A DNA stretch of 64,000 nt from Actinokineospora alba (GTDB lineage: Bacteria; Actinomycetota; Actinomycetes; Mycobacteriales; Pseudonocardiaceae). Shown here piece after piece: positions 17,122 through 25,657 of this stretch (positions are counted from its first letter, which is position 1; every line of letters starts with the position of its first letter). Both the position numbers and the translations under genes were made by a program. The notes under the pieces were generated by a model. That model was given only the letters and a program-made list of their open reading frames with translations. It did not search any database and had not been told where the DNA came from. The stretch lies in assembly GCF_004362515.1 (NCBI RefSeq), contig NZ_SNXU01000001.1:372001-436000 (forward strand), read 5' to 3'.

Positions 17122-18207
17122 ATGACGTTCAAGGTCGATTCGTTTCAGCTGGGCATGTACGCGGGAATTGTGCGCAACCATCATGAGGATGCGGTAGCCG
17201 CGAAGGAGTTCGCCGAGAAGAACCTGCACATCGGGAGTCAGCCAGGCGTGCTTGTCTCCCTGGTCGGTAGCCACGAGGAGGCCCGGCGTGACGTCATCTC
17301 CGCACTGACGGCGCTCGTAGAGGTGTGTGGAGCCGCGGCAACCGAGTTGGATCGCACGTGGCGGATGTATGACAGTGTCGATAGGGCCGAGGCGGAGCGG
17401 TTGGACGGAACTTACCCGCAATCGGAGGGTAGGCCGGAGGTGCCTCCGCTGCCCGGTCAGTCCGGCGAGCCGATGCCAATGGCGATCACGCAGCACTACA
17501 TTCCCGCCGGGCGGTTGAGCGAGCCGAAACCTCTGCATGGCTTCACCAATCCCATGCAGCCCATCAACGACATCGGCAACCTGATCAGCGTGGGATTCTG
17601 GGCGCAGAAGTTCCTTGAGGCGACTATTCGGGTCAACCCTGTGCAGGAGGCCTCCCAGTGGGTTGCCGGGGACTGGGAGCAATTCGCCAAAGCAGCGTCG
17701 ACGTTGCACTCGCTGTCGTGGTTCTGCACCGATGTCGCCGAGGACCAGCGGGTCAATATCAATGCGCTGTTGGATCACTGGACTGGCAACGCAGCCAATA
17801 GCGCGTTCCAGTACTTCAACAACCTCGGTCACCGGGTCGGTGACTACAGCGCCGTCCTCGCGACGCTGCGCGACAAGTACATGGAAGCCGCGAGGGGCGC
17901 TTGGGAAGCCGCCGAGGCGCTCAGCGATATCATCCAGGGGATCTTCGACAACATCTTCTGGGCTTCTGCTGCCGCGATCGCAGGCGGCGTCCTGGCAGAG
18001 ACCGTGGTTGGTCCTGCCATTCTGTGGAGTTTCGCGGCTCTGGAATGCAAGAACATGGTCGAACTCTGGCAGGACGCCACCCGGCTGATCATGGCGATCC
18101 AGAATACGATCCGAGGCATTCACGGCAGCGTTCTCGAGCTCGTCGGCACCAACGGCGCCTTCCAGACACACCCGTTGCCCGCCGGCTACGACCATCCCGG
18201 AGCTTGA
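17122..18207 (+). CDS. WXG/ESX-like helical protein
   Basis: 361 residues, mostly alpha-helical. The middle contains INALLDHWTGNAANSAFQYF, a W-x-G turn with flanking helices as in WXG100/PPE-type proteins. This is followed by hydrophobic segments (IFWASAAAIAGGVLAETVVG, AILWSFAALECKNMVELW). It is probably exported or assembled by a type VII secretion system; this is inference. ATG at 17122 is preferred over the GTG seven codons upstream because GGGGGGTGTGGG sits directly before it. Its stop overlaps the next start by one base, so three genes form an operon. Composition is less G/C-biased than in the flanking core genes. Confidence 0.75.
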   Translation: MTFKVDSFQLGMYAGIVRNHHEDAVAAKEFAEKNLHIGSQPGVLVSLVGSHEEARRDVISALTALVEVCGAAATELDRTWRMYDSVDRAEAERLDGTYPQSEGRPEVPPLPGQSGEPMPMAITQHYIPAGRLSEPKPLHGFTNPMQPINDIGNLISVGFWAQKFLEATIRVNPVQEASQWVAGDWEQFAKAASTLHSLSWFCTDVAEDQRVNINALLDHWTGNAANSAFQYFNNLGHRVGDYSAVLATLRDKYMEAARGAWEAAEALSDIIQGIFDNIFWASAAAIAGGVLAETVVGPAILWSFAALECKNMVELWQDATRLIMAIQNTIRGIHGSVLELVGTNGAFQTHPLPAGYDHPGA

Positions 18208-18599
18208 TGATGACCGACGACACTCCGCGCTTTTCCGAAGACCCTGTGCAGAACCGCGCCCGGACTGAACTTCTGAACCGACTGGCCGCCAACACTCGCG
18301 ATCCTGCGGCGGCTGAACTCGCTCGTGAGCTACTCGCAGGCAACATCACTCCCCGCGGCGTAATCGAGTCCGGAACCTACGACGAGGTTCTCAATCGTGG
18401 CACCGGGAAGTTCGTCAACTGGTATTCCGAGCTGTCCGAAAAGGACAAGGACGAAGCCGTCGCGCGCGGCGAACAAGCCGCACGCGAGCTAGCCCAAGAT
18501 CCGGAACCCTCACCGACGTCGCGTCCCGTTCGTCGTCGCGGCTCCAGCGAGGACGACGGCGAAGATTTTTCCGAACGGAGCTGGATTCGTGGTCGATAG
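18207..18599 (+). CDS. Unknown charged protein in the ESX-like operon
   Basis: 130 residues, hydrophilic, beginning MMTDDTPRFSEDP. A helical region (RTELLNRLAANTRDPAAAEL and ELLAGNITPRGVIES) is followed by an acidic/basic low-complexity tail ending ERSWIRGR. No family recognised. The start overlaps the upstream stop by one base, and the gene overlaps the next by 11 bases. Small size and position suggest a partner or chaperone of the ESX-like protein; this is inference from context only. Confidence 0.65.
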   Translation: MMTDDTPRFSEDPVQNRARTELLNRLAANTRDPAAAELARELLAGNITPRGVIESGTYDEVLNRGTGKFVNWYSELSEKDKDEAVARGEQAARELAQDPEPSPTSRPVRRRGSSEDDGEDFSERSWIRGR

Positions 18600-18909
18600 C
18601 AAGCGAAACAACCGGCCGGACGACAGTCCGATCCCGTTGGTATGGCAGGACGGTCTCGTCAAGACTGGCAGCCTCAATGCGATGATCCTGGGGGTGTTCA
18701 TCGCCGCTTTCACGGTGGTCGGACTGGTCGTCGCACCGCACTGGCTTTGGGCGGCGCCGCTCGCCTGCACCGCGGCCGCATTCGGGGTCAACCACCGAAT
18801 GCGACAAGCCACTCGGTACAGCCAAGTCGCCGTCCTCGGCGCGATCACCCTCGCATTGCTGATCGGTGCAGGCACGCTTCTGGTCCTCATCGCCCAGGCG
18901 ATGCGCTGA
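18589..18909 (+). CDS. Small membrane protein in the ESX-like operon
   Basis: 106 residues. After a polar N-terminus there are three hydrophobic helices: MILGVFIAAFTVVGLVVA, WLWAAPLACTAAAFGV and VAVLGAITLALLIGAGTLLV. GTG at 18589 lies inside the previous gene's end, so translation is probably coupled. No family recognised. It could anchor the preceding two products at the membrane. Confidence 0.65.
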   Translation: MVDSKRNNRPDDSPIPLVWQDGLVKTGSLNAMILGVFIAAFTVVGLVVAPHWLWAAPLACTAAAFGVNHRMRQATRYSQVAVLGAITLALLIGAGTLLVLIAQAMR

Positions 18910-18932
18910 CCTCCTGGCACCGACATCCCTGG

Positions 18933-18985
18933 CACACCGAACCCGGAGGGACGTCCGTCCGGACGATCCCTCCGGGTTCGGTGTC
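18933..18985 (+). terminator. Terminator of the ESX-like operon
   Basis: A long inverted repeat, ACACCGAACCCGGAGGGA and its complement with a short GC loop, begins 24 bases after the membrane-protein stop codon. Confidence 0.8.
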
Positions 18986-19029
18986 GTTACTGAGTGCCAG
19001 GCAATCGTGGCGGGTCAAGACGCCGTAGC

Positions 19030-19660
19030 TATAAGCCGATCACCGGGGCGCAAGGATCTCGTCGGTGCCGAACAAGCCCTCCGGACAGCCTCGACCAAGT
19101 AGCCTGGGCTCTGTCGTCCTCATCGGCACCCGGCCACCAGAACCCATAGCGCCACCCATGCCGGTCGCGCCCGCTCGACCGGCCCAGCGACCCGCCGAGG
19201 TCCCGCCGGCGGCCGTGCCCCAAACGGGGACGCGCCCGCGCGACCACCCGCTCCACCCGCGCCGGTTTGTCCACCGGACAGACCGGCCCCACCGCCGAGC
19301 CCTCCAGGCCCGCCCGTGCCTCCGCTGGACTGAACGCCTGATCCGCTGTTCCAGTCGGTTCCGCTGGTGTCGCGTCCATCGCCGGTTTCGCGGCGGCCGA
19401 TGCCGGGGCGAACGCGGGTGCAGCCGATGCCGTCGCGGTCAGGTTTGGTCGTAGGTCCGCGCTGCCTGCCCGTCCAGGTGATCTCGCTGCTGCCGATCGC
19501 GTTGACGACCAGGTCCCCGAACCCGGCCAGCCTGTTGCCGACCTTGATCCACGCCTCACCCGCCGAGCCGACCGCACCCGGATCGACTCCGTTGTTCAGC
19601 CGAATCTGCCGGAGTCCAAAGGGGGCGTTGGGCGATGGGTGGGGAGAGACCGCCGTCTGA
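19030..19660 (-). pseudogene. Multiply frameshifted ESX-type protein gene
   Basis: The minus strand carries a recognisable protein scattered over three frames. One frame has GEAWIKVGNRLAGFGDLVVN then SSEITWTG (W-x-G turn); the next residues, GQAARTYDQT, are in another frame and hit a stop. Gly-rich linker segments (GGQTGAGGAGGRAGASPFG, AGATGMGGAMGSGG) follow in different frames. The C-terminal tail is split as GYLVEAV, PEGLFGTDEILAP and APVIGL in three frames. At least four frameshifts are needed to restore it, so this is a decayed gene and not one error. It is related in style to the intact WXG proteins in this window. Confidence 0.6.
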
Positions 19661-19968
19661 TGTGGCGTCGGAGTACGGGATCGTGGAAACGACCTGGAAC
19701 CTCCTGAGGACACGTTGACCCGGTCGGCGCCGGGCGCGCCGGGGTGCGTTACGAGGGCGTTCGCACCAGCATGGGATGCGGTGGATCAACGTCGCTGCCC
19801 GCAGCGCCAAATCACACGCCACGTCCTGGTCACCACGCAGCTCAATCGCTTGGACATCGACCCGCGACAACAACGTGACGCTGATGGACATAAAACAGCA
19901 GTTCGCGGCGGATTGGACTTCGTGTAGATGCTGTACAGCCGCGCCGGGGCACCCACAAACAGCGACAA
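19661..19968. other. Stretch with nothing recognised
   Basis: About 300 bases between the ESX-type pseudogene and the HAD terminator. Short frames exist on both strands but none shows family motifs or good codon bias. It is probably further decayed DNA. Confidence 0.5.
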
Positions 19969-19990
19969 GGCGCCGACCACCATCGGCGCC
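19969..19990 (-). terminator. Terminator at the end of the 25-gene run
   Basis: GGCGCCGA/TCGGCGCC inverted repeat with a 6-base loop, nine bases beyond the HAD gene stop on the minus strand. It marks the downstream end of the long biosynthetic operon. Confidence 0.7.
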
Positions 19991-19998
19991 GTTGCCTC

Positions 19999-20613
19999 TC
20001 AGTCCACCAAGAGCGCCAGGGCATGCCTCAGGTCGGCTGGGCGTCGGTAGTGGTGGGTGGTCATGCCCAGTGACTCCGCCGCGACGACGTTTTCCAGGGT
20101 GTCGTCGATGAACAAGCAGCGGTTGACGGGTGCGCCCGCTACCTGGGCGGCGTGGCGGTAGACCTCGCGCTTGGGTTTGGCCATGCCGAGCCGCGCGCTG
20201 TTGACCAACGGGAAGCCATTGGCGAGGCCCAGTTCCGCCAAGTCCGCCTCCAGGCGGGTCGTGCCGTTGGACAGCAGGACAACCGGCACGCTCCGTCGGG
20301 CGGCGGTGAGCAGGGCATGGACGTCGGGGTCCACTCGGCCGCGCAGGGCGCTCCACTCCGCTACCAGGGCGGTGGCTCGTTCTGTGGAGCCGCACAGGTC
20401 GGTGAGGGCCTCGGCGACCGCGTTGCGCCACTGGGTGTCGGTGTGTTTGCCGAGGATGGCGGGTTCCAGTAGGGCTTGGTCGAACGCGACGGTGGCCAGC
20501 GTGTCCTCGGGTAGGCCGTAGGCGCGGGACAGGCTCGTCATTCCGTCCGCCGGCCAGTGCCGGACCACGCCGTCCACGTCGCAGATGACGGCGTCGTAAG
20601 GGGTGTCGGTCAT
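19999..20613 (-). CDS. HAD-superfamily hydrolase
   Basis: 204 residues with all four HAD motifs: AVICDVDGVV (nucleophile aspartate), VVLLSNGTT, the lysine in MAKPKREVY, and LFIDDTLENV. The cap is a small helical bundle (C1 type). It probably removes a phosphate from a small molecule; the substrate is unknown. It is the last gene of the 25-gene run, with a 4-nt ATGA overlap with the hydroxylase gene, and so is likely part of the pathway. The run contains at least two kinase-fold proteins that could supply a phosphorylated intermediate. Confidence 0.87.
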   Translation of the reverse strand: MTDTPYDAVICDVDGVVRHWPADGMTSLSRAYGLPEDTLATVAFDQALLEPAILGKHTDTQWRNAVAEALTDLCGSTERATALVAEWSALRGRVDPDVHALLTAARRSVPVVLLSNGTTRLEADLAELGLANGFPLVNSARLGMAKPKREVYRHAAQVAGAPVNRCLFIDDTLENVVAAESLGMTTHHYRRPADLRHALALLVD

Positions 20614-21476
20614 CGGGTCGCGCCTACCTCTTCGTCTCGTGCGCGGGGTTCAGGGTGCCAGCCGGGTGGACGCACCAGGTAGGCGAACCGGTCGGACCAG
20701 CCGCGGGCGTGGCGCAGGTCGCGCGCCAGTGCCGACCACTCGTGGAATGCCACGCGGAACGGGTTGTATGTGTTGATGGGCTTCGTCAGGCCGTAGCGCG
20801 GCTTCTCCACCTCTTCGGCGAAGGAGCCGAAGAGTCGGTCCCACACCACGAAGATGCCGCCGAAGTTGCGGTCTAGGTAGCTGCCCTGCGCGGCGTGGTG
20901 GACCCGGTGGTGCGACGGAGTGATCATGAGGAACTCGATGGGGCGCGGCAGTTTCCCGATCCGCTCGGTGTGCACCCAGAACTGGTAGAGCAGGTTCACC
21001 GAGTGGCAGAACAGCACTGCGGGCGGGTGGAAGCCGAGCAGGATGAGCGGGGCATAGAAGATCCAGCCGCCGGGGCTGAACCAGGAGTGCCGCATCGCGG
21101 TCGAGAGGTTGAAGTGCTCACTGGAGTGGTGCACGACGTGCGAGGCCCAGAAGAACCGGACCACGTGGTGCGACCGGTGCTTCCAGTAATAGAAGAAGTC
21201 CTGGGCCACCAGCAGCGCCGGGAACATCCACCAGGCGAAGTCGATCTTCACCGGGGCGAGCCAGTACAACGCCGAGTACGCCAGCAGGTACTCCACGCCG
21301 AGCACGATCGCCCACACCTCGCTGCCGACGCCCATCGCCAGGCTGGTGACCGTGTCCTTGCCGGTGTAGCCGACCTTGTCCGGGTCGGGCAGCAGCCGGT
21401 AGGAGATCATCTCGATCACCATCAGCAGCAGGAACGCGGGCACCGACCAGTAGACGATGTCCGGAAACTCCTCCAT
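20610..21476 (-). CDS. Fatty acid hydroxylase/sterol desaturase family protein
   Basis: 288 residues, integral membrane, with the histidine clusters that bind a di-iron site: WKHRSHH, HVVHHSSEHFN and HHRVHHAAQG. It has about four membrane helices and a cytoplasmic C-terminus (FGGIFVVWDRLFGSF is typical). The family uses O2 to hydroxylate or desaturate lipid chains. Beside a carrier protein and a fatty acyl-AMP ligase it probably acts on the acyl chain, by analogy with membrane desaturases paired with a ligase and ACP in alkyne pathways. That analogy is inference. AGGTGAG precedes the ATG. Confidence 0.9.
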   Translation of the reverse strand: MEEFPDIVYWSVPAFLLLMVIEMISYRLLPDPDKVGYTGKDTVTSLAMGVGSEVWAIVLGVEYLLAYSALYWLAPVKIDFAWWMFPALLVAQDFFYYWKHRSHHVVRFFWASHVVHHSSEHFNLSTAMRHSWFSPGGWIFYAPLILLGFHPPAVLFCHSVNLLYQFWVHTERIGKLPRPIEFLMITPSHHRVHHAAQGSYLDRNFGGIFVVWDRLFGSFAEEVEKPRYGLTKPINTYNPFRVAFHEWSALARDLRHARGWSDRFAYLVRPPGWHPEPRARDEEVGATR

Positions 21477-21505
21477 GGCTCACCTCGCCTCGCGGGTTGT
21501 CGGGC

Positions 21506-21772
21506 TCAGACGCGCGCCAGCTCGGCGAGCAGCACCTGCGTGATGGCGTTGACCGTGCGGTGGTCCCAGGCAAGGCTTTCGTCCACCTCGAGGCCGAACT
21601 CGTCCTCGATCGTGGCCGAGAGGGTCAGCGCCCGCAGGGAGTCCATGCCGTAGGTGACCAGGTCGACGTCCGGGTCGATGTCCGCCGCGTCCCGCTCGAC
21701 GTAGCGGGCGACCTGGTCGGTGATCCACTCCCGGACCGCCGTCGGGTCGGTGTTCGTCGTGCTCTCGCTCAT
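21506..21772 (-). CDS. Acyl carrier protein
   Basis: 88 residues with the phosphopantetheine site YGMDSLRAL; the serine is residue 45. Acidic helices follow (SATIEDEFGLEV), as in PKS/NRPS-type carrier proteins. It is stand-alone and lies between the hydroxylase and acyl-CoA-dehydrogenase-like genes, so it is the likely carrier for the chain loaded by the fatty acyl-AMP ligase and worked on by the oxidising enzymes. AGGTGAGG precedes the ATG. No phosphopantetheinyl transferase is in this run; the nearest is the C-terminal domain of the enediyne PKS. Confidence 0.94.
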   Translation of the reverse strand: MSESTTNTDPTAVREWITDQVARYVERDAADIDPDVDLVTYGMDSLRALTLSATIEDEFGLEVDESLAWDHRTVNAITQVLLAELARV

Positions 21773-21780
21773 CGTGATCC

Positions 21781-22947
21781 TCACCTTTGTGCCCCGAGCG
21801 GGGTTTGGTTGCTGTCGAACGAAACCCTGTCCCGGTGCGCGCTCAGCACCTCGGGCAGGACGGTGTCGGCGACGGGCTCGGGCAGCGGTGGGCGGCCCTC
21901 GTCCTCGACGCGGTCGACGCGGTCGCGCACCACGTGCGACCACGGTTGGTCGGCCAGTGCCGCCAGGTTCGCCGGGCTGTCCGCGACGGGCGCGCACCGG
22001 GTGCCGTCGCCGCACAGCACCCGCAGCACCGCCAGGTCGCGCACGGCCTTGCCGAACCAGGCGTGAGGGCCGCCGCGCAGGTAGAACCGCGCGCCCAGGA
22101 CGGTCGCGAGGTCCCGCACGGCCGCACTGAGCAGCCTGGGCAGGACGAAAGCCGCGCCTGCCACCACCTGCTCGTCGGCTCGCGCGTCGACAGCGGCGGC
22201 GGCGGCGCGGGACAGCGCGTCGGCCACCCGCAGGTCGACCGCGGCACCGGCGATCAGGCCGCGCGCGTGCGGCAGGTCCAGCAGCCCGACGCCGTAGAGC
22301 CTGCGCTCCGACGCGAAGTCCAGCACCAGCCGCAGACAGGTGTCGAGCGCGCCGACCGCGGCGCCCGCGCCGACGACGGAGCTGACCAAGTAGGCCCAGT
22401 CATCCGGATCGGCACCGGATTCCTTGCTCGCACCGGGGATCGGCGTGGACGTGACGGCGACGTCCAGCGCCCGGCAGCCGGACAACGCCACAGGCCGCAG
22501 GTCGCGGCGCAGCTCGTCCAGCTCACGCCCGTCGACCAGCACGGTGCGACGCGCGCGGGTGCCGACGAGCAGCTCGGCGTCGCGGCCATGCGTCACGACG
22601 GTGCCGGTGCGGGGTGACACGTCGTCGTCGGCGAAGGCGACGAGCCGCCCGGAGAGGACCTGCGCGGCGACCTCCGCCGACGCGGCGGGCAGCAGCACGG
22701 GCCGGACCGCGCCCAGGACGAGCGACAGTCCCGCGGTCAGGTCGCGGCGGCACACCGCGCGCAGGGACCCGATCAGCTCGGCGGTGTCCTTCCAGCCGCC
22801 CCCGAGGTCGGCGGGCACGCACGCGGCGGACACGCCCAGCCCGGCGAGCACCTCGGCGCCCCAGGGAACCCGCTGCTCGTCGGCGGCGAGCACGTCCCCG
22901 ACATCCGCGCCGAACGCCGCCTCCAGGTCCGCTTCACACACGCTCAC
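21781..22947 (-). CDS. Acyl-CoA-dehydrogenase-like protein, degenerate
   Basis: 388 residues with the acyl-CoA dehydrogenase fold: N-terminal helices (LGVSAACVPADLGGGWKD), a middle beta region, and a C-terminal helical bundle (FASERRLYGVGLLDLPHAR). The family's FAD/substrate loop, normally GLTEP..GSD, is absent; the corresponding stretch reads VAFADDDVSPRTG. It may be inactive alone and form a heteromer with the next gene product, as known for two-gene acyl-CoA dehydrogenases in mycobacterial steroid pathways. The GTG start overlaps the upstream stop (GTGA), which favours a matched pair. Confidence 0.8.
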   Translation of the reverse strand: MSVCEADLEAAFGADVGDVLAADEQRVPWGAEVLAGLGVSAACVPADLGGGWKDTAELIGSLRAVCRRDLTAGLSLVLGAVRPVLLPAASAEVAAQVLSGRLVAFADDDVSPRTGTVVTHGRDAELLVGTRARRTVLVDGRELDELRRDLRPVALSGCRALDVAVTSTPIPGASKESGADPDDWAYLVSSVVGAGAAVGALDTCLRLVLDFASERRLYGVGLLDLPHARGLIAGAAVDLRVADALSRAAAAAVDARADEQVVAGAAFVLPRLLSAAVRDLATVLGARFYLRGGPHAWFGKAVRDLAVLRVLCGDGTRCAPVADSPANLAALADQPWSHVVRDRVDRVEDEGRPPLPEPVADTVLPEVLSAHRDRVSFDSNQTPLGAQR

Positions 22948-24653
22948 AGCGACCCGCTTTCCGCCACACGGCACGACAACACCGACAGCAGCCGCCCCGA
23001 GTCCACTTGGGACAACAGCCGGTTCAGCAACAGCTCGGCGACCGCGGCATCCAACGGCGGGGGCTCCTCACCGAGTCCACTCAGGACCCGGTGCAGCACC
23101 GCCGAGGGCCAGGCCGCGCCCGCCCACGCCTCCTCGGCACCCGCGACAACGGCGCCATCGCGGGTCGCCAGCCAGGTGCCCAGCGCCGCCGCGCCCGCGA
23201 ACACCAGGGCGAAGCGCTCGGCGACGGCGAAGTGCTCCACCGGCACGCGCACCCCCGCGGGCGGCAGCGCCGCCAGCTCCTCCCGCACGCGCTCGGCCGC
23301 GCAAGCCAGGCCCCGTACCAGTGGCAGCGCGTGGGCCAGGGCCGAGTCGTCGGCGGCTGCCTGCTCGAACCGGACCACCGCGTCGGCCAGCGCGCGGACC
23401 ACGGAGACGCCCTTGGCGGCGATCATCCGCGACTTCCCCGGTTCGAACGGCGGGCACGGCGCACCAAGGTCGAACACCGCCCATGGGTCGGCGGGCCGCG
23501 CCCAGCTCCCGGCGAGCAGTGGGAACTGGTTGACCACCGCGTGCAGGTTCACGACGCGGTTGCCGTCGAACAGGTCCACCAAACGGTTGTCCCTGGCGAC
23601 CTTCTCGAAGGTCCCGCTCGTGACCGCGGCCAAGCCGAGCGGTTCGGCCAGCGCGCGGATGAACGCGTCGGTGCGCAGCGGGACCAGATACTTGGCCACG
23701 GCGCTGACCACGCTCATCTCCCCCGGCAGGTGGTGGACGCAGCGGGCCGCGACGGTGGTCACCACCTCGTTGGCCACGTGGTCGGCGTAGGCGTCGAGCA
23801 ACCGCCGACGGACCGTGGGCTCGGCGACCCGGTCGCGCAGCAACGTTGTCGCGGTGCGCAGGGCGTGCTCGCCGCCGCCGAGCGCCAGGGCCGCGCAGAG
23901 GGTCCGGGTGAGCTGCAGGCCGCGCAGGACGATCTCGGCGCCCGCGCCGGGCGCGCCGACGCGGGCGGACTCGGGGACGACCGCGTCGACGTACCGGATG
24001 CCGCTGATGTCGGCGCCCCGGATGCCCATGGTGTGTTCCTTGGGCAGGCAGGCATAGGCATCGGCGGGGAGGTACCGTTTGTCCACGAAGATCACGTCGA
24101 ACCCGCGGGCCCCGCCCTCGGGCGCGGTGCGCGCCAGGACCGCGGTGATCTCGCCGCGGGTGGCGTTGTTGATGAGCCACTTCTCCCCGGTGACCCGCCA
24201 GGTGTCACCGTCGCGGACGGCGGTGACCTCGTCGGCCAGCAGATCGCTGCCGTGGGCGCGTTCGGTGAGCCCCCAGGAGATCGGGGTGCCCGCGAGCACC
24301 TCGTCGGCGACGGCGCGGGCCACCCGCGGGTCACCTCCCACCCAGGCCGACACCGCGCCGAGGAACGTCTTGCCGTGTCCTATCGCGACAGTAAGATCGC
24401 GGCGGGCGATGGCGCGCAACAGGTGCGCGGCGTGCTCGAAGGAGTGCAGCCTGCCGCCGAGGTGCTCGGGCACGTAGTGGTGGTGGACGCCCCACGCCTC
24501 CAGGTGGGCGCAGATCTCGTCCGGGAACGCCTCCGCCTCGTCCAGTTCGGCGCAGGCGGCGAAGGAGAACACCAGGTCGTCGTCACGCGGGTCGCCCAGG
24601 TGCGCTTCGAGTTCCTCCACCGCGGTGAACGGCGGGTACGCGGGCGCGGTCAC
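22944..24653 (-). CDS. Acyl-CoA dehydrogenase, long form
   Basis: 569 residues. The N-terminus has YVPEHLGGRL and the FAD/substrate loop ISWGLTERAHGSD (GLTE..GSD) is intact, followed by WRVTGEKWLINNATRG. The helical C-terminal domain is longer than the usual 380-residue enzyme, with an extra region from about 400 on. It probably introduces a double bond into an acyl-CoA or acyl-carrier chain. The GTG at 24653 overlaps the reductase stop by four bases. It is one of three family members in this run, so several unsaturations or a dedicated carrier substrate are possible. Confidence 0.88.
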   Translation of the reverse strand: MTAPAYPPFTAVEELEAHLGDPRDDDLVFSFAACAELDEAEAFPDEICAHLEAWGVHHHYVPEHLGGRLHSFEHAAHLLRAIARRDLTVAIGHGKTFLGAVSAWVGGDPRVARAVADEVLAGTPISWGLTERAHGSDLLADEVTAVRDGDTWRVTGEKWLINNATRGEITAVLARTAPEGGARGFDVIFVDKRYLPADAYACLPKEHTMGIRGADISGIRYVDAVVPESARVGAPGAGAEIVLRGLQLTRTLCAALALGGGEHALRTATTLLRDRVAEPTVRRRLLDAYADHVANEVVTTVAARCVHHLPGEMSVVSAVAKYLVPLRTDAFIRALAEPLGLAAVTSGTFEKVARDNRLVDLFDGNRVVNLHAVVNQFPLLAGSWARPADPWAVFDLGAPCPPFEPGKSRMIAAKGVSVVRALADAVVRFEQAAADDSALAHALPLVRGLACAAERVREELAALPPAGVRVPVEHFAVAERFALVFAGAAALGTWLATRDGAVVAGAEEAWAGAAWPSAVLHRVLSGLGEEPPPLDAAVAELLLNRLLSQVDSGRLLSVLSCRVAESGSL

Positions 24654-25657
24654 GTCGCCGCCCGCCAGGGCCGCGGGGTGGTCGAGGCGGTGCGCGGGTG
24701 CCGGTCGGCCCAGTACCGGATGCTTGCCCGCAGCGTGGCCTCCACCTCGGTGACGAGGTGGTCGGGGTGCACGTGGTCGTCGAGCGCCCAGTACGGCAGA
24801 TACGGGTCGAACGCGTGCAGCACCGCGCGCTGGCTGCGGCTGAGGTGCTGTTCGGCGAACGGCCGGAAGAACCGGTGCCACCGGCGCGGCTCGATGACCT
24901 TGGGCGCGTCCACCGGGTCGACGCCGTGCGCGCGGCGCCAGGCGTTCAGCTCGTCGAAGACGATGTCGAGGACTTCCTTGCCCGCGAGGGCGTCCGCGCC
25001 CGCGCCGGGAGTGATCGACCGCTTGCCGTCCGGTCGCCCGGCCAGCACCCGGTCGACGACAATCGCGGCGACGTCGTCGACGGCGACGAGTTCGACCGGG
25101 CCCCGGTCGTTGGCCACCATGACCGGCAGCGAGCCCCACAGGTAGCCCTCCAGCACCTGGTAGACGCCGTGGAAGCGGGCGATGCGGCCGTCCTCGCGGC
25201 TGCCGATGATCATCGGCGGTCGCACCGTCCAATTGGGACACACAGCGTCGATCTCGCGCTCCGCGGCGGCTTTGGACCACTCGTAGGAGTTTCGGTAGTC
25301 GTCCCGGTCCGGCGAGGAGATGTCGCCGCGCAGCCCCGTGGCGAACGCCGTCGAGACGTGCACGACGTTCGTCGCGGCGCCGATGAGGGGCAGCACGGCT
25401 CGCGCCGAGTCAACGTTCGCGGCGAGGGCCGCCTCGTCGGCGAGGTTCCAGCGGATGTCCGCCGCGGCGTGCACGATCGCGTCCCATGGTCGGTCGGTCA
25501 GCTCGTCCGGCGGCGGCTGGACACCCAGGTGCCAGGTGAGCACGCCGTCGGCCGAGCCCGACCTCGAGCAGCCGACCACGTCGGCCCCGTTCGCCCGCAG
25601 CGCGCGCAAGACCTCGGTGCCGACGATTCCGGTCGCGCCGGTGACCAGCACCCTCAT
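24650..25657 (-). CDS. NAD(P)-dependent extended SDR / thioester-reductase-like
   Basis: 335 residues. The N-terminal cofactor motif is VLVTGATGIVGTEV; the catalytic YxxxK is YEWSK; VVHVSTAFATG supplies the upstream serine/threonine. The C-terminal substrate region resembles thioester reductase and male-sterility-type enzymes (VAVDDVAAIVVDRVLAG). It could release a carrier-bound acyl chain as an aldehyde, which the aminotransferase in the same run could then aminate. This role is inference; an ordinary ketoreductase or epimerase role is possible. The ATG overlaps the ligase stop by four bases. Confidence 0.82.
   Translation of the reverse strand: MRVLVTGATGIVGTEVLRALRANGADVVGCSRSGSADGVLTWHLGVQPPPDELTDRPWDAIVHAAADIRWNLADEAALAANVDSARAVLPLIGAATNVVHVSTAFATGLRGDISSPDRDDYRNSYEWSKAAAEREIDAVCPNWTVRPPMIIGSREDGRIARFHGVYQVLEGYLWGSLPVMVANDRGPVELVAVDDVAAIVVDRVLAGRPDGKRSITPGAGADALAGKEVLDIVFDELNAWRRAHGVDPVDAPKVIEPRRWHRFFRPFAEQHLSRSQRAVLHAFDPYLPYWALDDHVHPDHLVTEVEATLRASIRYWADRHPRTASTTPRPWRAAT

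Noticed and set aside
16684..18195. 503-codon minus-strand frame across the ESX-like gene
   Set aside because: It fully overlaps the plus-strand WXG-like gene, which has a ribosome site, operon context and a terminator; the minus frame has none.
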